NCBI RefSeq assembly: GCF_030435805.1
Contig: NC_081305.1
Location: 54,408,001 to 54,472,000 of the forward strand
Source of the DNA: Mustela lutreola
Taxonomy: Eukaryota; Chordata; Mammalia; Carnivora; Mustelidae
Direction: 5' to 3'
Length of the DNA stretch: 64,000 nucleotides
In this document: piece by piece, positions 1 through 18,619 of the stretch
How the letters are laid out: every line of letters starts with the position of its first letter
How positions within the stretch are numbered: position 1 is the stretch's first letter
Position numbers and translations under genes: made by a program
The notes under the pieces: generated by a model
Database searches by the model: none
What the model was told of the DNA's origin: nothing
What the model saw: only the letters and a program-made list of their open reading frames with translations

Positions 1-93
1 TGTAGCCACCATCAGGAAATGGGACATTCACTTCGAGCAATGTGGGAGGTAGGATTTTGAGAAGAGGACTGACCTGCCCTGACACACATTCTC

Positions 94-1255
94 TTAAAAG
101 GTCACTCTGGCTGCTGTGTCAAAAATAGGGTGTAGGTGGACAGGCCAGAAACATGGAGCCCAGATAGGAAATTTGCAAAAATCCAGGTGGGAGATGACGG
201 TGGCTGGGAGGGCGCAGGTGGCAAAGGTGGAGGGTGAGTTGAAAAATGGTTTGATTTGGGATCTATTTTGAAGGCAGAGCTGACGAGGTTCAATAATAAG
301 ATGGATGTGTGAGAAAAGGAATCCAAAGGAGAGACGAAGGTTTTCACTTCTGAGGACTGGAACAATGGAGAGACCACCGATGGAGAAGATCAAGACTGCT
401 AGAGGAGCCTGCTTGGGTTTGGACCTGCAGATGTGAAGCAGACAGTTGTATGTCAAGTTGAGAGTTCAGGAGCAAGGTCTGGCTGGAGACTTAAATTTGG
501 GAGTCGTCAGCATGTAGATGGTATTTAAAACCACCAGGCCTGATGAGATCACCGAGGGAGTGAGTGTAGACAGAGGAGAGAAGAGGACCAAGTGCCGTGC
601 CCTGCGATACTCCGCCATGTAGAGACAGGACAGGAGAAAGCAGCACCAGACGCGGGTGAGGAACAGCCACTGAGCTATGAGGAAGACCAGGAGGAGGGTG
701 AAGTGTCCCAGAAGCCGAGGAAAAATCTCTCTGAAGGAACAGGGAGTGATCCACTTGTTAAACGCTGCTGATAACTCAAGTAAGATGGGTTCAGCAACAC
801 CAAAGTTACTGGCACCCTTGACATGGGTCTGGCTGGTGGAGTCGTGGGGGAGAAAGCCTGCATGGAGTGGGCTCAAGAGAGAGCAGGAGGACAGGAGTTG
901 CAGACAGTGAGTGTAGCCAACTTTTTAGAAAAGAATTGTATTCATGGGGAAAACAAAATGCAGCCAAAAAAAAAAAAAATGCTGAAGGAGAGCCTGAAGG
1001 TTGAGAGGTTTCCTTTCTTGTTCTTAATTCCTTTCATGAAACATGGGAGCAATTGCAGCATGTTCCTATGTTAATGAGACTGCTGGCTGGGGAAGAACAA
1101 AAGGGATGCAGACAAGGGAGCTCAGAAGAGCTGGCTGGAACAGTGTTCCCAGGAAGGTGAGGGGGAAGGGAGATCAGGCACAAGTGGACAAGTAGAGGGC
1201 TCGGTCTATAGGAGAGGAGGCAGAGGATGTGGGCACAGACACAGGTAGGTGGCAA
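94..1255 (-). mobile_element. Ancient L2/CR1-type LINE fragment (antisense)
   Basis: Translation of the minus strand gives recognisable CR1/L2 reverse-transcriptase motifs at about 491-754: a GxxQGxxLGPLL block, then [20 protein letters not shown], which contains the catalytic A/YxDD region. Upstream there is an LLELSAAFN-like block that corresponds to the LLDLSAAFDTVDH region of the family. The segment at 94-456 continues into the thumb and C-terminal part (QNRSQIKPF, VISHLDFCKF). The copy is heavily decayed with several frame breaks, as expected for an element active before the placental radiation. It extends to about 1255 as non-coding-looking purine-rich sequence that I believe is the more 5' part. 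Family level is fairly certain; the subfamily is not resolved. Confidence 0.7.
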
Positions 1256-1734
1256 GACTGACCTTTCTAGTTTTTGCTATTCTGATGGGTGAAAAGTGGT
1301 TTGCTGTTGCTACACAGGAAAGATGGTGACTAGGGTGACATCCTTCCCAGCATGGACCCAGCTCTAGAGAAGAATTCATAGGTTTCCACTCCGTGTGCAC
1401 CTTTCGCTCCAAGAGCGCAACTCCAGTTTCTCGCTAGACTTCTCCATCTTCATGCCTCTCTCTCCCTCTGCATTCCCTCTGCCCTCTCCCACCCACCCTT
1501 TCTTTCTGTCTCTCTGTTTTTATCCCTTAGTGTCTTTCTCTGTCTCCCCCTCCCTTCAGGTTTGCATCGGGGCCTCTCCTCTGAGCCTGGGTGTGGGACC
1601 AACTTTCTCATCCCAGCCAGCACTTCCAACCAGAACTTCCAGTCCTTGCTTGACAAAGAACCCCATTTTGAAGCCAAGCAAGGGTGGGGCCTCCAGAAAC
1701 CTCAGGCTACCTCCATTTCCAGCTTTACTTAACA

Positions 1735-1905
1735 AGCACATTTGTGGCCCTTGGTCTGTGTCAGGCTCTCATCTAAGCACCTTCAAATATTAACTCATTT
1801 AACCCTCCTCATGAGGCATGGAGATCCTATACTGTTGATAGCGCCATTTTGCAAATGGGGACACTGAGGCACAGAGTGGCCATGTCACTTTAATTCATGC
1901 CACTT
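1735..1905 (+). repeat. MIR-type SINE
   Basis: The stretch shows the MIR signature in order: a CTGTGTCAGGCTC core, an AACTCATTTAACCCTC segment, GCATGGAGATCC, then a CATTTTGCAAATGGGGACACTGAGG-like end followed by a cAcAgAG motif. This is the ancient tRNA-derived mammalian SINE and has no coding role. Confidence 0.65.
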
Positions 1906-1960
1906 AAACAGTCTTGCTCCAGTCTCAGTTCTGAACCACTAGGGACACTGCCTCTTTTTC

Positions 1961-4370
1961 TAGTCCTTTCTCCAGCTCTGCCCTCTGTTGGGGGAAAGAC
2001 CCTGATCTATGAGCCAGTACACCTGCATTTGGTCTAGTTGTGTGATTTGGGCAGCTCATTGCCCTCCGTGGACTCCAGCTGCCTTACTGATCCAGTGAGG
2101 GGGTGGAATGCAGCCAACTCTTGGTGGACCAATGACTTCACTTCAATGTGAGTCAGCCAACCTAAGTCCAGGCCTAATGTCATCACTGACCTCATACTCA
2201 TCCCAAAGCAAACGCCAAAGCCAGCCACCCCCACTCCAGGTTTCCAGCCCTTCCCAGCACGAAAGGCTTTTCTGAAGTGTGGACACAGGCCACAAGAGGG
2301 CCTAAGTACCCTAACTTCCCACACAAGCTTGTCAGTCACCTCACTTAACCCACATCCTCTCCTCCTGCATCTTCCCTCCACCCAACCTGAACTCAACACT
2401 ACTCAAAAAGAGTGAATTCAGTGCCCACTCTGGGGCCAACCTTGTGAGGTGGGGGGAATTTCAAGGTGGGGAAAGACAATGCTCTTTCTGTCACCTTGAA
2501 AGGAACTCATAGCTATGAACCAGCCCACTCCCACCAAAACCCACAGACACTCAACCTCACATCTAGTCCTCATTATTACCATCTCCCCCCTCCACAGTTC
2601 AGTCATATTTCAACACTTCCCTTCCAAATCCTCATTCTTGGCTCCATCTCTAACCCCAACCCAATAGGACTTCATCAACATTTTTATCCTCAGATCCTTC
2701 CCATCCAGAACTCCTATCCTCAAAACCAACTCCTTACCCCATCCTCTCCCTGTGCCTCTTCTCCCCAAGCCCATCTGCATTCCAAATGCTACCATCAGAC
2801 CCATCCTAAACCTGTCCATAAACTTTTGTTCCTAATGTAGGGAAAAACATGAAAGACTTTGAGATGGACCCAACAGATGTCTGTGATGGAAAATTAAATG
2901 GGTTATCTGATTTTATGGGGTCTCTGCTTCTATTATTGTCTTTGAGCTACTTTACAACTCCATAAATCATAGACAGCTGATAGCAATGCAAATCATGCTT
3001 GTCCATACTGTGCAAATGAGTTTTGGCAGGTGGAAGTATAATCAATTTCCCTCCCCCCACCAATGTAGAATAAACGAGTTTTGTATCTATTTATAAATTC
3101 ATTTCGGCATTCCTTATTGCCTCTACCTATGTGGTTCTTTGTAATATCTTAACAGCTCCATTGTTTATTAATAAATCAAAATATTTGATGTTTATCATAT
3201 ATATATATGCATATGAGAATCATGGTTAGATGCTTTTTAAAAGTTTATCTTTAAAAAAAACAAAACAAAACAAAAACAAAAACTTACTTTTGACACTAGA
3301 TTTGGTCCCTAAATCCAAACTTAAATTCCTCCAGTATGGACTATACCAATTTTGATATGAACCCTCTCTCTGCCCATCTTAATCCCTTATCCTTATGACA
3401 CCACAGCTCTCTCTCCAAACTTCATCTGATCCCCATCCCTGGCTTTCTTCCAAATTCTGACCCCACCTCTGCCCTCCTTAATCTTTAATCCTGCCCCCTC
3501 CACCCCCTAGGATTAATTCATGGCCCCACCCAGTCACAGTTCCAGGAGGCACCTACTCATTCCCAAAGCGCCACCTCTTCCTCCTTCCTCTTTCCCATCA
3601 TCCTGACCCCTACAGCTTTCCGATTCCTGCTTCCTGTCCACCTACATCCCCATGGACTCCCTTACCCCAACTGGCCTGTTCCTAAAAGACCATTCACCCA
3701 AAATATTGCTTTCCCCAGGCCCCATCTAGGTCCAAGTACAGTTGACGTTCTAACCACATATCTGAAAGATTCCCTTCTTGCCCCTGATGGTGGTAGGGGT
3801 GGGGTAGGGGAAGGGGAATAGTGGGAGTAAATTGAGGCATCCCTGAGTTTTTTCAGAAGGGCTGCAACATGGCTTTGGTGCTGGAGATGAATCTGGGAAC
3901 TGCAATTTGGATGTGTTGGATTTGATGTCTGGATAAACTTGAGATAAGTCTATTGATGGTCTTGAGTTTGGGGAACAGGTTGACCGCAGGGAATATGGTT
4001 AAAATGAGGGAGATAGGAAAACGGCCATCTGGGAGCTGATGGGTATAAGGACACGCACAGGGGTTGGATAGAAAGTGGGATGAAAAAACTGATGTTAGGG
4101 AGAGTCATGGGAATTTCGGGTGGGTTTGAAGAAGGAAATAGCTTTTCCCTTTCCTCTGGGTGGGTTCTACTGCCCCCAAGTTCACAGTGGGTTCAACTGG
4201 GGCCTGGGCGGGGCCAGATCTGGGTCCTAGCTCGTCCTGGAAGCTCCGCCCCAAGCGGAAGGGCCAAGCCCAGGCTTGGGGGGTGTCTGGCGGCAGCCTG
4301 CTGAGCCATTGGGGGTGGAGAGGGGGAGGCCAGCAACAGGGAAATGCTGAGGGCGCTGGGGGAGGGAATT
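1961..4370. other. Gene-free spacer upstream of KLK13
   Basis: No kallikrein exon signature (AAHC, DIML, GDSGGP) or other convincing reading frame was found. The stretch 2400-2830 is pyrimidine-rich with degenerate CCCATCC/AACCCC repeats. An ATATAT tract lies near 3199 and an (AAAAC)n tract near 3256. From 3780 to 4130 the sequence is G-rich. KLK14 would be expected beyond the left edge. Confidence 0.6.
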
Positions 4371-4376
4371 CAGGGG

Positions 4377-4448
4377 TTAAAAGCCATGGGTCCGGGTGAA
4401 GTTGGAGGCAGCTGGCGGCGAAGCTCCGCACCCGGGCCTCTTACCGAG
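4377..4448 (+). promoter_or_regulatory. KLK13: Putative KLK13 promoter and 5' noncoding exon
   Basis: A TATA-like TTAAAAGCC lies at 4377-4385. About 65 bases on, an ACCGAG|GTAGGG donor occurs at 4449. A matching acceptor (CTTCTCAG) ends at 4914, just before the exon that carries the KLK13 ATG. The same TTAAAAG word precedes KLK12, KLK10 and KLK8. The transcription start and noncoding exon are inferred, not shown by transcripts. Confidence 0.4.
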
Positions 4449-4949
4449 GTAGGGTCCGCCTGGGGCAGGGGCGGGAGCGTCAAAGGGGAGGAGTGGGGAG
4501 AGGAAGGAGAGGTGAGGAGGGAAAGGAGAAGAGGGAGAACAGCTGAGTCAGAGATGGAGAGGGAAGCCAGAGGTTCAGTTACAGAAATCTGCAGAGCTGG
4601 CGAGGGTGAACAGCGCTGAAAGATAAGCTGTTTGAGGCCAGGTGCGCGGGACGACCCTAAGAGGGTAGCGAGGGGGCGGAAAGCTGCGGGAGAGGGTACT
4701 GAGGCACCCGCTCGCTGGAGGGCACCGGTGAACGCGGGCGCACGCTACGCCAGCCCCTCCTACCTCCCTACTGGGGCTCCCCACGGAGGATGGAAATTAG
4801 AGAAGGGGTGCAGATTCCAGGGCCAAGGTTCTTAGTGAAGGAGAGATTACAGGAGCAGAGGTGGGGCAGAGATGGGGGTTCAGCCAGCCCTTAACCACCC
4901 CCCCAACTTCTCAGGCCCCGCCCGCCCTGCTCCCCACCCCGGAGCTGCC

Positions 4950-12442
<7,493 letters not shown>

Positions 12443-13460
12443 AGCCAGGTTGGCTCACCTGTCTCCTTCCTCCCTGCGTGCCTTCCTCACTCCTTTGCCC
12501 CATTAGCCCAGCCCTTCTCGGCCCCTCCCAAAGTTTCACTTAACCAGTGATCCGTGTTCTCAATGTGTCCGATCCCAGTGGATGTTTCGTGTTTCAGAAG
12601 CATCCAGTCACTCCCGGTATCATGGTGTCCCAGGTACTGCATCCGGAAACGCCTCGGTGTCCTCAACATTCCAACCTGGACAATGTTCCACGACTCCTGC
12701 TGTCAGCATAACCCCAGATGGCCATCTGAATGTTCTGTCTGTGGGACACCCTTAATGCATGCATTGGCCCATTTCAACCATATTTCATGTCCTGTGAATG
12801 GAACGTCCTTGACAACATTCTACACCCCTTCAAATATTCATTTATTGCCAACATTCTAGACACTTCTCTGTTTGGTGCTCAAGAAGGTTCTAAACTTCCG
12901 TGATAGTTCATACTGAAAATATTCTCTTGTGTCCAGAATCTGCCCCAACAATATTCTAGGTGCATCTGAATGATTAATCACATCACAGCTAATATTAAAT
13001 CCTCATAGAAGTTCATTCTCACATAGTTTGGGGTCTTCCACATGTCCTATCCCCCACTTTGCCAGTATTCCCTGTCCCTGAATCCCTATGCCTACAAAAA
13101 ATAGTACACAAGATTGGTGTTTTAGGGTTCAGTACCCAGGGGGCCTCCATGTCTAGACCCTATTAGCTGCCAAGTACCCTGTCCTTTTCTCTCCCCCACC
13201 AAGCACCTTTGTTCAGTGACCCCAAATGCAGTGACTAAATGCTCAAGTCACCAAGTCCCTGCTTTGAACAAAACAGAACTCAGCGCCCCTCTATATTTTT
13301 TCATCTGTAAAAGGAGCACATCATTTCTCCTCACAACACTGTTATGATGAATGTCAAGCATTTCCACCCTTATTATTACTTGCATGGTTCTCTATAGAAT
13401 ATCACCTTAGGGTATCAACAACAACCCCTCAAATTTTCAGTGTCTAAAAAGTGTTACCTT
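12443..13460. other. KLK13 downstream spacer with degenerate repeats
   Basis: No gene seen. Between about 12540 and 12970 the word ACATTCT/ATATTCT/TGTTCT recurs roughly every 40 to 60 bases, suggesting a decayed tandem repeat. Confidence 0.45.
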
Positions 13461-13461
13461 T

Positions 13462-13570
13462 GGGGTGCCTGGGTGGCGCAGCTGGTAGAGCATATGACTC
13501 TTGATCTCGGGGTCCTGAGTTCAAACCCCATGCTGGGCACAAAACTTACTTAAAACAACAACAACAACAA
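13462..13570 (+). mobile_element. Short CAN-SINE (tRNA head only)
   Basis: GGGGTGCCTGGGTGGCGCAG head, AGTTCAAACCC B box, TGGGCACAAAACTTACTTAA and an (AAC)n tail. It lacks the CT tract of the longer copies. Confidence 0.8.
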
Positions 13571-13753
13571 AAGTTACTTTTTTCAGCATTTGTTCTGTGG
13601 TGACCATCTGTAGGCACCCTCCTGGGTGTTGGTAATACTTTATTTGTTGTATTGGTGCTGGTAAATACTTTATTTACCAAATACCAGCACTTATCACCAG
13701 GCACTGTTGCAGACACAGCTGCTAAACAGTTAATTAGATAAAACTTCTGCCTC

Positions 13754-13816
13754 AGCTTTGCGCAGTGGCAGTATCGTAGCCAATGAGGTTTATCCGAGGC
13801 GCGATTATTGCTAATT
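13754..13816 (+). pseudogene. 5'-truncated-length U4 snRNA copy (nt 1-63)
   Basis: Sixty-three bases starting AGCTTTGCGCAGTGGCAG match the 5' part of mammalian U4 snRNA as I remember it without mismatch. They include the 5' stem-loop with its kink-turn (CAATGAGG...CCGAGG) and end in GCTAATT. The rest of U4, including the Sm site, is absent. The insert is flanked by a perfect 14-base direct repeat AAAACTTCTGCCTC at 13740-13753 and 13817-13830. This indicates retroposition by LINE machinery. No proximal sequence element was recognised upstream, so this is not a working gene. Confidence 0.92.
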
Positions 13817-13965
13817 AAAACTTCTGCCTCATAGAGCTCATGTTCTTTGAAAGGAAACACAATTAAAACAAAAAACAAGGAGATAGACTGAAGTGGCAAT
13901 GTAAACCATGGCAAAAAAAGCAGAGATAAAGGATAAGGAATGTTGGGTTGGGAGAGTGAGTGGAG

Positions 13966-14067
13966 TTATTTTATTTTTTATGTAAGTTCCATGCCCACAT
14001 GATGCTTGCAATCACAAACCTGAGATCAAGTCACATGCTCTACCAACTGAGTCAGCCAGATGCCCCA
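13966..14067 (-). mobile_element. Short CAN-SINE (tRNA head only)
   Basis: Antisense short copy: TTATTTTATTTTTTATGTAAG start, ACCAACTGAGTCAGCCAGATGCCCC-like end. Confidence 0.7.
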
Positions 14068-14602
14068 GAATTGCTATTTTAAATAGGTTGGTCTGGGGAA
14101 GAGACCTTAGGTGGTAACATTAAAAAGCAAAAAATAAAACAAACAAAAACACGAAAGGATGAAGGGAGAGAGGCAAGTGCACATCTGGGAAGCAGTACCC
14201 CATGCAGAGAACACCCATGCAAAGGCCCTGAGGCAGGAGCCAGCCTGGCACATCTGATTTGGGAAAATGGTGAAAAGGTTGGTGTGGAGGTGACTGCGCT
14301 TCAGGAGCTCAGGCAGGAGGTGAAGTTTCTTGGACCAGGTGATGTTCTAAGAGAAGTTAAGGGGGGGGGGGCAGATTCTGGATCTGCTTGAAGAGATTGT
14401 TGGACAGTGCTGACATCAGATGAGGAATGTGAGAGAAAAGACAGCCAAGGAAACCTCAATGCTTCAGCCTGAGCAACCGCATACTAAACGAAGCTGCTGT
14501 TTACTAAAACTGGGGAAATTTTGTTAGGAAGAGATGCAGAGAAATACTGGGAGTTTTTGTTTTGAACTGTTTATCAGTCAAGTGACAATAAACTCTGCCC
14601 TC

Positions 14603-14818
14603 GAGGCACCTGGGTGGCTCAGTCCTTAAACGGCTGCCATTGGTTCAGGTCATGATCCTGGGGTCCTGGGATGGAGCCCCACAAAGGGCTGCCTGCTCCC
14701 GGGAAGCCTGCTTCTCCCTCTCCTACTCCCCCTGCTTGTGTTCCCTCTCTTGCTGTGCCTGTCTCTGTCAAATAAATAAATAAAATCTTATAAATAAATA
14801 AATAAATAAGCAAACAAA
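14603..14818 (+). mobile_element. CAN-SINE
   Basis: Sense copy with GAGGCACCTGGGTGGCTCAG head and (AAAT)n tail. Direct repeat AAACTCTGCCCTC at 14590-14602 and 14819-14831. Confidence 0.9.
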
Positions 14819-15153
14819 CAAACTCTGCCCTCAGGGGATTTACAGAAAATCAACAACTAAACTAAATAACTGAATTGTGAGTATTTCTATGTGATAATAA
14901 ATGTTATCCATGAAGGATCTAAAGGGGTTTCGAGTTAGACAATTAAGAGGGTAGGCTGTTTCCCACAGGCAGTCAGCAAGGGCTTCTCGGAGGAGGGGGC
15001 ATTTGGCTGAAGACCTAAAAAGTCAGAGGGACCCACTTGTGCAAAGAACAAGTAATCTCTCCGAAGGAGGAAGCCATCATCCTTTGGTGTCCACGGTCCT
15101 CGGTTCCTATAGGGGAGACTGTAGTTTAGTGTTTAAAAGCACACACACAGGCT

Positions 15154-15272
15154 GGGGACTCCTGGCTGGCTCAGTTGGTTGAGCATAAGATTCTTGATGT
15201 TGGGGTTGTGAGTTCAAGGCCCACACTGGATATAGAGATTACTTAAAAATAAATTAAAAATAAATAAATAAA
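15154..15272 (+). mobile_element. Short CAN-SINE
   Basis: GGGGACTCCTGGCTGGCTCA head, GTTGTGAGTTCAAGGCCCAC B box and AAATTAAAAATAAATAA tail, flanked by AAAAGCACA copies. Confidence 0.8.
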
Positions 15273-15429
15273 AGCACAGAGAGTGGAGTCTGAAGGATCT
15301 GGTTTTGGATGGGAAGAAACTAGCTTTTGGGGAGTCTCTGTTTCCTTCTCTGGTACTAACAGGACCTACTGCTCTGGGTTGTTAGGAGAATGATTGGCAT
15401 TTAAAGCCTGCCCACATCAACTTCTCATT

Positions 15430-15590
15430 CTGTGGGAAAGCAGCATGAAGTAGCAGCTGAGAACAGAGTTTCTGAGGCCAGGCTGCCTGGATGTGAACTC
15501 CAGCTCTGCCACTTACTTAACCCTATGACTTACTTTCTCCGTGCCTCAGTTTTCCCATCACTCAAATGGGTATAACACTGGTACTTAACA
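15430..15590 (+). repeat. MIR-type SINE
   Basis: Contains GCAGCATGAAGTAGCAGCTG, a TGTGAACTCCAGCTCTGCCACTTACT-like core and CTCCGTGCCTCAGTTTTCCC, typical of MIR. Confidence 0.6.
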
Positions 15591-15599
15591 CCACATTGC

Positions 15600-17250
15600 A
15601 TAAAGACCCAAAAGCTAAGGGTCAAACCATAAAGCTAATGGAAGATAATGGAAGAGAACATTTCTGTGCCTCAGGGGTGAAGAAAGACTTTAAAACTTCA
15701 GATGGACTAATCATAAGGCAAAAATTGTTTAATTTGATGAAGGATTTTCTGTTCAACAAAAGACAACAAGGACAAAGTAAATCAATGGATGGAGATACTT
15801 GCAAAGTGTAATACTGACCTGGCATTGGCATCTAAAATGTGCAAGGACAGTGCCTGGGTAGCTCAGTTGGTTAAGCGACTGTCTTCAGCACAGGTCATAA
15901 TACTGGAGTTCCAGGATCCAGTCCTGCATCAGGCTCCCTGCTCAGTGGGGAGTCTGATGCTCCCTCTGACCCTCCCTCCTATCATGCTCTTTCTATCTCT
16001 CTCATTCTCTCTCTCAAATAAATAAATAAAATCTTTAAATAAAATAAAAAGTACAAGGAAATCCTGCACATAAACAAGAAGGACACTCAAGGCTGTGAAT
16101 AGATTTGCAGAGGAAACAAACAGGAAGGTAAGATGAAAGGTGTACGTACTCATTAGTCATCTAAGAAACACAAAAGCAAGTAACAATCCCTTTATGTTTA
16201 TTAGATGGATTAGAAATCTTTAAAGTGAAGTAACTCATGTATTGGCAGGGATGCAGAAACAATACTTGAGCGCACAGCTGGTATGAACAGACACTGTCCA
16301 GTTATCTTGGAAGGTAATTTGGCACTCCTTGGCTGAATTAAGTCTATGTACACCCTCAGACCCAGAAGTGCCACTCCTGAGGTCTATCCTAGGGCAATGA
16401 TCATGCAGATCACAAAGAGGCAAACATGAAGTGTCTGTCACTCATCTCTTTGTTGTGCTGGGAATTAGAGGAAAACTAAGCACCCACTCATGGTGGGGCA
16501 GGGAGGGGGGTAGATGTCAGAAGGTGGAGAGCCCTATGGATGGCCACATGTGATCGTAATCTTAAAGGTACAGTGCTTGATACCAATCAATGGTGAAAAT
16601 TAAAAAGACTGACAATATTAAGAGTTGACAAAGATATGCGGCACTGGAAGGCTTAAACACTGCTGGTGGCAATGCACAGTGGGTTAACCACTTCCGAAAA
16701 CATTGGGCAATTTCTTATAGAGTTAAACATACACATCGTATGAATCCTGCAGTGCCACTCCTAGGTGTCTGGCTAAGAGAAATGAAAACATATGCCCACA
16801 CAATGATGTGTGCATGCATGTTTACATCAACATTATTTGGAATAACCCGGAAACTGGAAGCAACCCAGATATCCAACAACTGGTGAATGGATGTGGGCTG
16901 TTGTACATCAGCACCGTGGGATACTGCACAGCAGTAAAAAGCAATGAACTCTTGTCAGGAAAATGCAAAAACACGGGTGATTCTGATATGCATTATATTA
17001 GTGAGAGAAGACAAACATTTATGTGATGGTCTAAAAAAGGCAAAACCACAGTGGCAGAATGTAGATCAGTGGGAGCCTGGGGATAGAGGAGGGAGGGAGA
17101 GCTTTTGCAGAAGGAGTGCAGGGTAGCCTAAGGATGGGCAGGAAGGTGAGAGGTACTGTTCTATGTTTTGATTATAGTGGAGGTTGCTTGATAGTGTCCA
17201 GTTTTTGAAATTCATCAAATGGAATGCCTGATATGAATGGATTTTAATTT
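15600..17250 (+). mobile_element. Old L1 (L1M-type) 3' part, split by a SINE
   Basis: Sense L1 sequence from the ORF2 C-terminal region into the 3' part: AAACCATAAAGCTAATGGAAG, later GCAACCCAGATATCCAACAACTGG and GTGAATGGATGTGGGCTGTT. Several frames remain open for only short stretches, so it is long dead. A CAN-SINE at 15850-16050 interrupts it, with near-duplicate TGCAAGGACA/TACAAGGAAA flanks. Confidence 0.75.
15850..16050 (+). mobile_element. CAN-SINE inside old L1
   Basis: GTGCCTGGGTAGCTCAGTTG head, CTCTCTCAAATAAATAAATA tail. Inserted in the L1 remnant of 15600-17250. Confidence 0.88.
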
Positions 17251-17569
17251 AGGTAAATAATGCCTTCTTTAAAAATGAAAACAAAAGCATAGTTCTGAAC
17301 TTAAAAATGAAAACCTGTATACCACAATACTGCTGAAATAAATTCAAACTACACAGAACTCTACATAGCATTTTTCACATAAAATATACTTGGTAAGAAT
17401 GCATGCTAATAGAAAAAATATACAACACCGTGAATGTATTAAGTGCTACTAAACTATGCACCTTAAATTGTGAACTTTACTTGCGTGTATTTAACTTTAC
17501 CTTTTTAATTTTTAAAAATGTAACATTTTATGTGACTCACATCATAGTGTTTAAAAAGTTGTGCAGTAC

Positions 17570-17763
17570 GGGCGCCTGGGTGGCTCAGTGGGTTAAGGCC
17601 TCTGCTTTCGGCTCAGGTCATGGTCCCAGAGTCCTGGGATTGAGCCCCGCATAGGGCTCTCTGCTCAGCAGGGAGCCTGCTTCCCCCTATCTCTCTGCCT
17701 GCCTCTGTGCCTACTTGTGATCTCTGTGTGTCAGATAAATAAATAAAATCTTAAGAAAAATAA
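17570..17763 (+). mobile_element. CAN-SINE, young-looking
   Basis: GGGCGCCTGGGTGGCTCAGT head close to the consensus. Flanking repeat AAAAGTTGTGCAGTA / AAAAGCTGTGCAGTA (one mismatch). Confidence 0.92.
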
Positions 17764-17818
17764 AAAAGCTGTGCAGTAAAAAACCCAAGAGCAGAAGGTA
17801 CACATTAATTAAGGGTAT

Positions 17819-17990
17819 GTAACGAAGGATACATAGTATGTATACTATATATACTATGTATCCTTAACAAAGGATATACACAAAGAATGTATACCATACA
17901 TACTATGTATCCTTTGTTACATTACTATGTAATACACAGTATGTGTAGTATACATACTATGTATCAAAGGATACATAGCAACAATGATAA
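17819..17990. repeat. AT-rich inverted-repeat block
   Basis: GTAACGAAGGATACATAGTA at 17819 onward is matched on the opposite strand by TACTATGTATCCTTTGTTAC ending near 17920. Further copies of GGATACATAG and its complement lie to about 17980. Such palindromic arrays can form hairpins or cruciforms. No transposase or known transposon was recognised. Confidence 0.75.
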
Positions 17991-18059
17991 GAGCAAAGAT
18001 ACAGTAACAAGAAACAATAGCAAAGGATAGTAACAAAGACAACAGCAGTGATGTAGTTT

Positions 18060-18600
18060 TAGAATACAGGTGAGGTTCAGTGGCATGGAGTCTGGAACCG
18101 AACACCAGGAAAGAATTCTTGAGACATCCTTGGTGCAAAATGGTGGTTTATTAAAGCATGGGACAGGACCCGTGGGCAAAGAACTGCTGCGCTGGGGTTG
18201 TAAGGGGTGGCAGGTTATGTACAGTGGGGTTGGGGGAGGTAAGGAAAAAGGGAGGTTTCAAAAGAACTTTCATTGCTAAAGAGGACCTACAAGATACCGA
18301 GAGACCTTGAGTCCCTGTCATTGTCAAGGTCTGTCCCTCTAGCAAGGTATTAATTAACATTTAGTTGGAAGATTCCTAAAGAAGGTCACATATGTCCCAC
18401 CCAGGAGTGGGGGTGGGGGAAGGTAGCTCAGGTCAGGTTTGAGCTTTGTCCTAAGACAGCCTCCTGTTCCCTCATTGGCAGGAACACACAGTACCAAAGA
18501 AACAGCAAAGACGCACAACGGTGAGGACAATAGCAGAAGGGGAAGGAGACAAAGGGAATAGGGGAATAAGGAAAACAAAGAAGGACTTGCACGTATCACT
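18060..18600 (-). mobile_element. Fossil LTR, probably class I endogenous retrovirus
   Basis: On the minus strand the sequence resembles a class I retroviral LTR, with a polyadenylation-signal region at about 18145 and a U5-like segment at 18070-18125. No internal retroviral genes were recognised beside it, so it is read as a solitary, broken LTR of moderate age. Boundaries are approximate. Confidence 0.4.
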
Positions 18601-18619
18601 CACAGCGATGTGCCACCAG

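Noticed and set aside
491-754. Reverse-transcriptase-like frame with an ADD motif considered as a host gene
   Set aside because: The motif order fits L2/CR1 LINE ORF2 and the flanking frames are broken. It is a LINE remnant, not a gene.
13754-13816. U4 sequence considered as a functional snRNA gene
   Set aside because: The 3' half with the Sm site is missing, no upstream snRNA promoter element is visible, and direct repeats mark it as an insertion.
18060-18600. Neighbouring sequence searched for internal retroviral genes
   Set aside because: None recognised; treated as a solitary fossil LTR with uncertain ends.
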